A stretch of DNA of 34,166 nt, from positions 1-34,166 of the forward strand of contig JACRGO010000228.1 in assembly GCA_016212295.1 (NCBI GenBank). The letters are read 5' to 3'. Origin of the DNA: Nitrospinota bacterium (GTDB lineage Bacteria > Nitrospinota > Nitrospinia > JACRGO01). Position numbers and translations under genes: made by a program. Of the stretch, positions 28,031 through 34,166 are shown piece after piece. Every line of letters starts with the position of its first letter. Position 1 is the stretch's first letter. A model generated the notes under the pieces. That model did no database searches, was not told where the DNA came from, and was given only the letters and a program-made list of their open reading frames with translations.

Positions 28031-30142
28031 ATGTCCCAAAACCTCTATATCACGACAACAGAAACAAAAAGCGGGAAATCGTTGATCTCCTTGGGGATCA
28101 TGGATATCCTGCGCGGCGGATTGCGCAAGGTCGCGTTCTTCCGCCCTATAATCAATCCGCCGGCCGACGCCGCGCAGCCGGACCCTGACATACACCTCAT
28201 CAGGACCCACTTCAACCTGGACATGGAATACGGCGACTGCTACGCGCTTACCTTACACGAGGCCGAGGAATTACTGGCAGAGGAAAAATACGGCGAGGTG
28301 ATTGAGCGCGTCCTGGCCAAATACAAGCAACTGGAGGGTAAGTACGATTTTATCCTGATCGAAGGCACGGACTTCACAGGGGGGACAACCGCGTTTGAAT
28401 TCGACATCAACGCGGACATCGCCAACAATTTGGGAGCCCCGGTCTTGTTCGTCACCTCCGGCAAGACAAAAAACGTTAAAAAGAACAGCGAGGAGATCCT
28501 CAATGCCCTCAATATGGCGATTGAGTCCTTCGAGGAAAAGGGCTGCTCCATCCTGGGGGCCATAGTTTCCCGCGTCGCCATCACGGACGCCCCTCGCACC
28601 CTCGATGAAATAAAGTCAAGGTTGAAAAGCCATAAAAAGGACCTGCAAGTTTATATCTTCCCGGAAAACGAAACCCTGGGGCGGCTCACTATCGCCGAAA
28701 TAAGAAAAGCGACCAATGGCAAGGTCCTTTTCGGCTGCGAGCATCTGGCCAGGCACGCCCAGCACCACTTGGTGGCCGCCATGCATCTGCATAATGTCCT
28801 TAAACACATCACCGAAGGGACCCTGGTCATCACGCCCGGCGACCGCGTGGACATTATTCTGGGCTGCTTGCTGACCGCCATTTCCAAGAACTTCCCCCAT
28901 ATCATCGGCCTGGTGCTCACCGGCGGTTTCGAGTTGGACGAAAAAGTCAAAATGCTGATCGAGGGCCTTGGCCCATGCGTCCCCATCATTTCAGTGGAAA
29001 CCGACACCTTGCGGACTGTTTCCCGGATCAATGACATTGATTGCAAGGTTTATCCCCAGGACACGGTGAAGATTTCCACCGCCCTTGGGCTTTTTGAAAG
29101 GCACGTGGACACGAAACTGCTGCGCGAGACAATCATCAAGACAAAAGCAACAGTAGTGACGCCGAAGATGTTTGAATACGGCATTATTCAAAAGGCCAAG
29201 GCGAACAAGCGCCATATCGTCCTGCCCGAAGGCCGCGAGGAGAGGATACTGCAAGCCGCGGAATTGCTTCTCAAGCGCGAGGTGGTTGATTTGACGATCC
29301 TGGGCAATGCGAATGAAATCCGGGACAAGATCAGCAAGCTCGACCTGAAACTGGACAAGGTCAACATCATCGATCCCGTTCAATCCTCCAGGTTCAACGC
29401 TTACGTGGACGCCTATTATGAGCTGCGCAAGCACAAGGGAATTTCCCAAGGCCAGGCGCGTGACGTCATGACGGACATCAGCTACTTCGGCACGATGATG
29501 GTTCACATGGGAGACGCCCACGGCATGGTTTCCGGCTCGGTCAACACCACCCAGCACACGGTGCGGCCCGCGCTGGAATTCATAAAGACAAAGCCAGGCA
29601 TCGGCCTGGTTTCAAGCGTGTTTTTCATGTGCCTGGAAGACCGCGTCCTGGTTTACGGAGACTGCGCGGTCAATCCCAATCCTGACGCCGCCCAACTGGC
29701 GGAAATCGCCGTTGCCTCGGCCCAGACAGCGGCGGCCTTTGGAATCGAGCCGCGCGTCGCGATGCTGTCATATTCCACGGGAGAATCCGGCAAGGGAGCG
29801 GACGTGGAAAAAGTACGCGAGGCCGCAAGGATCGCCAGGGAAAAGGCCCCCGGCCTGAAATTGGAAGGCCCAATGCAATACGACGCCGCGGTGGATCCGG
29901 AGGTGGCAAGGACAAAGATGCCGGACTCCGAGGTGGCTGGAAGGGCCACGGTTTTTATCTTCCCTGATTTGAACACCGGCAACAACACCTATAAGGCGGT
30001 CCAGCGCTCCGCCAAGGCCGTTGCGATAGGGCCGGTCTTGCAGGGCTTGAACAAGCCGGTCAATGATCTGTCGCGCGGCTGCACGGTAATCGACATCGTC
30101 AATACCGTCGCGGTGACCGCCATTCAGGCATTGGAGGAATAG
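28031..30142 (+). CDS. pta: Phosphate acetyltransferase (long form)
   Basis: BioD-like N-domain (NLYITTTETKSGKSLISLGIMD), DRTGG-type middle, C-terminal PTA domain (VLPEGREERILQAAELLLKREVVDLTILGN; DAHGMVSGSVNTTQHTVRPALEFI). Confidence 0.95.
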   Translation: MSQNLYITTTETKSGKSLISLGIMDILRGGLRKVAFFRPIINPPADAAQPDPDIHLIRTHFNLDMEYGDCYALTLHEAEELLAEEKYGEVIERVLAKYKQLEGKYDFILIEGTDFTGGTTAFEFDINADIANNLGAPVLFVTSGKTKNVKKNSEEILNALNMAIESFEEKGCSILGAIVSRVAITDAPRTLDEIKSRLKSHKKDLQVYIFPENETLGRLTIAEIRKATNGKVLFGCEHLARHAQHHLVAAMHLHNVLKHITEGTLVITPGDRVDIILGCLLTAISKNFPHIIGLVLTGGFELDEKVKMLIEGLGPCVPIISVETDTLRTVSRINDIDCKVYPQDTVKISTALGLFERHVDTKLLRETIIKTKATVVTPKMFEYGIIQKAKANKRHIVLPEGREERILQAAELLLKREVVDLTILGNANEIRDKISKLDLKLDKVNIIDPVQSSRFNAYVDAYYELRKHKGISQGQARDVMTDISYFGTMMVHMGDAHGMVSGSVNTTQHTVRPALEFIKTKPGIGLVSSVFFMCLEDRVLVYGDCAVNPNPDAAQLAEIAVASAQTAAAFGIEPRVAMLSYSTGESGKGADVEKVREAARIAREKAPGLKLEGPMQYDAAVDPEVARTKMPDSEVAGRATVFIFPDLNTGNNTYKAVQRSAKAVAIGPVLQGLNKPVNDLSRGCTVIDIVNTVAVTAIQALEE

Positions 30143-30409
30143 CGCTGAATATAAGGGGGAAGGTTGGAGGATTTAAAAATAAGTGTCTTAACGCTTTTGA
30201 TCCCGAAATTCCTATCTTCCAGCCTTCCCCGGAAGGGTGGTGCGGAGCGCCGGGGTGGGTTATATCAGTGCTTTTTGAGACTGTTAAAATTATAAACGCA
30301 AGCGAAGTTTACAGATAGTGCAACTATATGAATGTCTATTTGCACATAGTTATCTCCGTTTGATAAAATAAAATACCGGCAAGCGTTTGAATACTTTGAA
30401 ATTTATTTT

Positions 30410-30432
30410 GGTTGCGGCCATGTCGCGCTATG
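30410..30432 (+). repeat. Dispersed GGTTGCGGCNATGCCGCGCCATG element copy
   Basis: ggttgcggccatgtcgcgctatg, overlapping the start of the downstream ORF. Confidence 0.55.
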
Positions 30433-31620
30433 ATTATCAATAGAAATTTTTGGCTTGGCTTATTACGCGAATCACTTGAATCCAGGTCAATCGCTTGGCT
30501 GGCCGGGGTCCGTCGCGTAGGGAAAACCGTTCTTTGTTCTTCTATTCCTGATTCCGAATATTTCGACTGCGAGCTTCCCAGAGTGAGAAAATATTTTGAA
30601 GATGAAGAAGCCTTCTTCCGATCCCTGAAGAAAGAGAAAATTATTATTTTGGATGAAATCCATCGCCTTGATAATCCTTCTCAGGTTTTAAAAATAGCCG
30701 CCGACCATTTTCCGGGTTTGAAGATAATTGCCACGGGATCATCCTCACTTTCAACGTCGAAAAAATTCAGGGACACCCTGACTGGGAGGAAGCACAATAT
30801 CCGGTTAACCCCTCTCAACACCTATGACATCAAGGATTTCAATATAAATGATACCGGAATGAGACTCCTAAGAGGAGGATTGCCCCCTTTTATTTTGTCC
30901 TCTGCCTTTCCGGAAAAAGAATTTCAGGAATGGATGGATTCCTTCTGGGCGAAAGATGTGCAGGAACTATTTTCCGTGGGTAAAAAAGCGTCTTTTATGA
31001 AATTTGTCGAACTGCTTTTCCTTCAAAGCGGCGGCATGTTCGAGGCCACCAAATTTTCCAGACCGTGCGAGGTAAGCCGTGTAACTATTCAAAATTATTT
31101 AAATATCCTTGAGCAGACGTTTATTGCATCTGCTATAAAACCGTTTTCCACTTACAAGCCAAACGAAATCACTTATGCCCCAAAGGTTTACGCGTTCGAT
31201 ACCGGTTTTGTCTGTTACTACAGGGGATGGGACAAGCTCAGAAACGAAGACCATGGATTGCTCTGGGAACATTTTGTTCTTAACGAGTTGATGTCCCTGT
31301 TGCAAGATTTCAGGATAAATTACTGGAGAGACAAACAGAGGCATGAAATAGATTTTATCCTTCAATTTCACGGCAAACCGCCGATAACGATAGAGTGCAG
31401 GTGGAAAAGCGAACAGTTGAATTTAAAATCCTTGATTCGCTTCAGGGAACTCTATCCGGAAGGATTGAACGCCGTGGTGGCGGAAGACATAACAAGGCCC
31501 ATGGAAAAAGAAAAAAATGGTTTGAAAATCCACTACTTAGGGTTGAAGGACCTGGCAGGCTGGCTGAAAGAAAAAGGTTTGATGAGGAACATCACATGTT
31601 CTAAGGGAGCACACCACTGA
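30430..31620 (+). CDS. ATP-binding protein, AAA_14 / DUF4143 family
   Basis: WLAGVRRVGKTVLCSSI (Walker A), KIIILDEIHRLDNPSQVLKIAAD (Walker B), KIIATGSSSLSTSKKFRDTLTGRKHNIRLTPL, RHEIDFILQFHGKPPITIECRWK. Start at 30430 rather than 30412. Confidence 0.88.
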   Translation: MIINRNFWLGLLRESLESRSIAWLAGVRRVGKTVLCSSIPDSEYFDCELPRVRKYFEDEEAFFRSLKKEKIIILDEIHRLDNPSQVLKIAADHFPGLKIIATGSSSLSTSKKFRDTLTGRKHNIRLTPLNTYDIKDFNINDTGMRLLRGGLPPFILSSAFPEKEFQEWMDSFWAKDVQELFSVGKKASFMKFVELLFLQSGGMFEATKFSRPCEVSRVTIQNYLNILEQTFIASAIKPFSTYKPNEITYAPKVYAFDTGFVCYYRGWDKLRNEDHGLLWEHFVLNELMSLLQDFRINYWRDKQRHEIDFILQFHGKPPITIECRWKSEQLNLKSLIRFRELYPEGLNAVVAEDITRPMEKEKNGLKIHYLGLKDLAGWLKEKGLMRNITCSKGAHH

Positions 31621-31740
31621 TTGGAAGATTGGAAGGAGGGAAGAGTGAAATAATGGAAGAAAGATAGGAGTGCCATTAAAAGCAAATGCCGATAGGCCAG
31701 AACTTTTTGCTTTCCGCGTTCCTCTTAGCGGAAATCAAAA

Positions 31741-31785
31741 AATTTTTACCTTGGCGCCCTTTGTGTCTTTGTGGTGAAATTTTCC
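31741..31785. repeat. Fragment of dispersed CTTTGTGTCTTTGTGGTGAA repeat
   Basis: tttaccttggcgccctttgtgtctttgtggtgaaattttcc, related to the 17163-17330 arms. Confidence 0.4.
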
Positions 31786-31804
31786 GTTATGGAGTGATAA
31801 GACC

Positions 31805-33004
31805 ATGAAAATTTTTGTCATCAACACAGGCAGCTCTTCCATCAAGTATCAACTGTTTCAGATGGCCGATTCCCAGGTCCTTGCCTCCGGGCTTCTGGAA
31901 AGGATCGGCGAGTCCACAAGCAAGCTCAAGCACCAGTCCGCCAGATCGCCGGAAGCGGTGGTAAGAGAAAAGGTGGTGCCGGACCACGAGCAGGGCCTGC
32001 GGGAAATAGTCGATTTGCTCACTGATCCCACGATAGGCGTCATACGCGACACATCAGACGTGGCGGCCATCGGCCACCGCGTGGTGCATGGGGGCGAGGC
32101 GTTCAAAAGGCCCACGCGGATTGACCAGAAGGTCATACAGGCGATCGAGGAGCATATTCCCCTTGCGCCTCTGCACAATCCCGCGAACTTGACCGGCATC
32201 CGCGCCGCCCTGAAGTATTTTCCCTCCGCCCCGCAGGTGGCCATTTTCGACACCGCCTTTCACCAGACCATCCCGCGCCACGCCTACCATTACGCCATCC
32301 CGGATGAATACTACCGCAAGCTGAAGATCCGCAGGTATGGATTTCACGGCACCTCTCATTTTTATGTGGCCAAAAAGGCGGCTGAGCTTCTGGGCAAGCC
32401 CTTGCAACAGCTCAATCTGATCACAATCCATTTGGGCAACGGGTGCAGCATGGCCGCCATTCAAAACGGGAAAAGCGTGGACACCAGCATGGGCATGACT
32501 CCCCTGGAGGGCTTGATCATGGGAACGCGCTGCGGCGACATTGATCCGGCGATACATTTTTATCTGGTGGACCACTCGACGCTCCAGTTCCGCGACGTGG
32601 ACAAGCTCCTGAACAAGGAAAGCGGACTGAAGGGGCTGACGGGAACAAATGACTTGCGCGACGTAATGCAGATGCGCGAGGCGGGAAACGGCAACGCCGA
32701 ATTGGCCGTGCGGATGTTCGCGTACCGGATTAAAAAATATATCGGCGCCTATTACGCGGTCCTTGGCCGCCTGGACGGCATTGTTTTCACGGCCGGCATC
32801 GGCGAAAACAGCCCGGAAATGCGCCGCTTATCCACAGCCGGCCTGGAGGCGCTGGGCATTGAGGTGAGCGATGAACGCAACGCGGAGACGGTCAAATCCG
32901 CCAGATTCATCCAAGGCGGGAACAGCAGGGTCGCGGTCATGGTGGTTCCCACGAACGAGGAACTGGAGATCGCCTTGCAGACTCAGGAAGTCATAGAGGG
33001 CTGA
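31805..33004 (+). CDS. ackA: Acetate kinase
   Basis: MKIFVINTGSSSIKYQLFQM; GHRVVHGG; VAIFDTAFHQTIPRHAYHYAIP; HLGNGCSMAAI; DTSMGMTPLEGLIMGTRCGDIDP; FTAGIGENSPEMR. Confidence 0.97.
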   Translation: MKIFVINTGSSSIKYQLFQMADSQVLASGLLERIGESTSKLKHQSARSPEAVVREKVVPDHEQGLREIVDLLTDPTIGVIRDTSDVAAIGHRVVHGGEAFKRPTRIDQKVIQAIEEHIPLAPLHNPANLTGIRAALKYFPSAPQVAIFDTAFHQTIPRHAYHYAIPDEYYRKLKIRRYGFHGTSHFYVAKKAAELLGKPLQQLNLITIHLGNGCSMAAIQNGKSVDTSMGMTPLEGLIMGTRCGDIDPAIHFYLVDHSTLQFRDVDKLLNKESGLKGLTGTNDLRDVMQMREAGNGNAELAVRMFAYRIKKYIGAYYAVLGRLDGIVFTAGIGENSPEMRRLSTAGLEALGIEVSDERNAETVKSARFIQGGNSRVAVMVVPTNEELEIALQTQEVIEG

Positions 33005-33056
33005 ATCAGGGGAAAGTTATGGAATGGTAAATTTAAAAAACATAGAACGCGGATAA

Positions 33057-33135
33057 CATGGCGCGGCTTCACCGCAACCAAAGGGAAAACAAAATCCCAA
33101 ATGACAAATAGCAAATTACAAATAAATTACAAACT
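33057..33135 (-). repeat. Dispersed GGTTGCGGC element plus ATTTGTCATTTG tract
   Basis: catggcgcggcttcaccgcaaccaaagggaaaacaaaatcccaaatgacaaatagcaaattacaaat; inverted relative to similar sequence at about 20200-20272. Confidence 0.6.
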
Positions 33136-33239
33136 ACAATTATTGATTTTAAAATATTCTTGTGCTAATTTTGCGGCAAATTAATTCATGGGCAATGCTG
33201 GTGAATCTTCAGAGAAAATCACGAAGGTTTTTATGCTGA

Positions 33240-33438
33240 TCCGTATAAAACGCCGTGATAAATCATGGCGTGGGGCGCAAGTCGCTGAATCTAAAGGAAT
33301 TATCAGGCCGCAGGCAGTTGAGTCAACGGCAGAATATACGGACAGGAAATAGGAATTAAACATTTTATACGGGTCCACCTAATTAATGTTCGCTGGAAAA
33401 TGCAAATTTAACTGCATTGATCTTGTCCGTTGACTCAA
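33240..33438. repeat. Two interleaved inverted repeats
   Basis: CCGTATAAAA (33240-33249) / TTTTATACGG (33363-33372) and TTGAGTCAACGG (33318-33329) / CCGTTGACTCAA (33427-33438), in A-B-A'-B' order. Confidence 0.55.
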
Positions 33439-33464
33439 TCGCCTCTTCTTGGTATTATGCCGCC

Positions 33465-34166
33465 ATGCTGGAAAATTGGAAAATAGATGAAAAATTCAGG
33501 CCATCAGCAAGTATCGTAGTCCATCTCGGCGACTGCATGGATTTGCTGAGAACCATTCCCAATGATACGCTGCAACTTGTAGTCACATCACCGCCTTACA
33601 ACATCGGAAAAGAATATGAAAAACGTCACAAGTTGGAATCCTATCTTGAGCAACAGGCCGCCGTCATTCGTGAAAGTGTGCGGTGCCTGTCCCCAACAGG
33701 AAGCATTTGTTGGCAAGTCGGAAACTATGTGGACAATGGGGCCATCATTCCGCTTGATACGGTTATTTATCCGATTTTTACGAGACTTGGCTTAAAGATG
33801 CGTAAACGCATAATCTGGCACTTTTAGCACGGGCTGCATTGCAGCCGCCGCTTTTCCGGGAGATATGAAACAATTATTTGGTTCACCAAAACAGATGATT
33901 ATGTATTCAATCTGGATCCGGTCAGGGTTCCTCAGAAATACCCTGGCAAGAAATACTTCAAAGGGCCGAAAGCCGGGAAGTATTCCTGTAACCCGCTTGG
34001 AAAAAATCCTGGGGATTTATGGGTTATTCCCAACGTAAAAAGCAATCATGTTGAGAAAACAGAACATCCTTGCCAGTTCCCGGTTGAACTGATTGAACGG
34101 TTTGTTCTGTCAATGACCAATGAGGGAGATTGGGTATTTGACCCTTTCCTCGGTACCGGGACATCA
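33465..34166 (+). pseudogene. Beta-class amino DNA methyltransferase interrupted by in-frame TAG; truncated by window end
   Basis: VVTSPPYNIGKEYEKR (catalytic motif) ... KRIIWHF-TAG-HGLHCSRRFSGRYETIIWFTKTDDYVFNLDPVRVPQKYPGKKYF ... NEGDWVFDPFLGTGTS (SAM-binding motif). Same frame on both sides of TAG at 33825-33827. Confidence 0.85.

Noticed and set aside
33465-34166. Genome-wide TAG recoding as the explanation for the methyltransferase amber codon
   Set aside because: TAG terminates lolA, the clpC-like gene, the 594-aa TPR gene and pta here, all at the expected ends of their products.

Overview
This is a chromosomal window from a Gram-negative bacterium (LolA present); I cannot assign a taxon. 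Most of it is housekeeping: a rubrerythrin-like / NifU-like / NrnA-type DHH operon, an ABC-F ATPase, a cyclophilin PPIase, LolA, a FabF-like KAS, a TPR-alaS pair, a ClpC-like AAA+ protein, groES-groEL, two family-2 glycosyltransferases, purE, an SGNH hydrolase, a 594-aa TPR protein, pta and ackA, plus two DUF4143-type ATPases. The main accessory locus is about 2.5-4.5 kb. There, a BrnT/BrnA toxin-antitoxin pair and an uncharacterised 308-aa gene lie between attC-like core motifs (TCCTAACAAGTCGCTCC and CTTGTTAGGC), as in integron cassettes. Next to them is a 128-bp palindromic MITE-like element with a perfect 8-bp target duplication (TTAAATTA). Removing the element and one duplication restores TTGACA-N17-TATTTT reading toward the cassettes, so it may have split a cassette promoter. 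Other points of interest are an in-frame amber codon in an otherwise collinear DNA methyltransferase at the right edge, a 36-bp direct repeat (34/36) bounding a 1-kb noncoding mosaic, several dispersed palindromic repeat families, and a 28-aa membrane microprotein with promoter and terminator. All family assignments rest on motif recognition; no searches were run.
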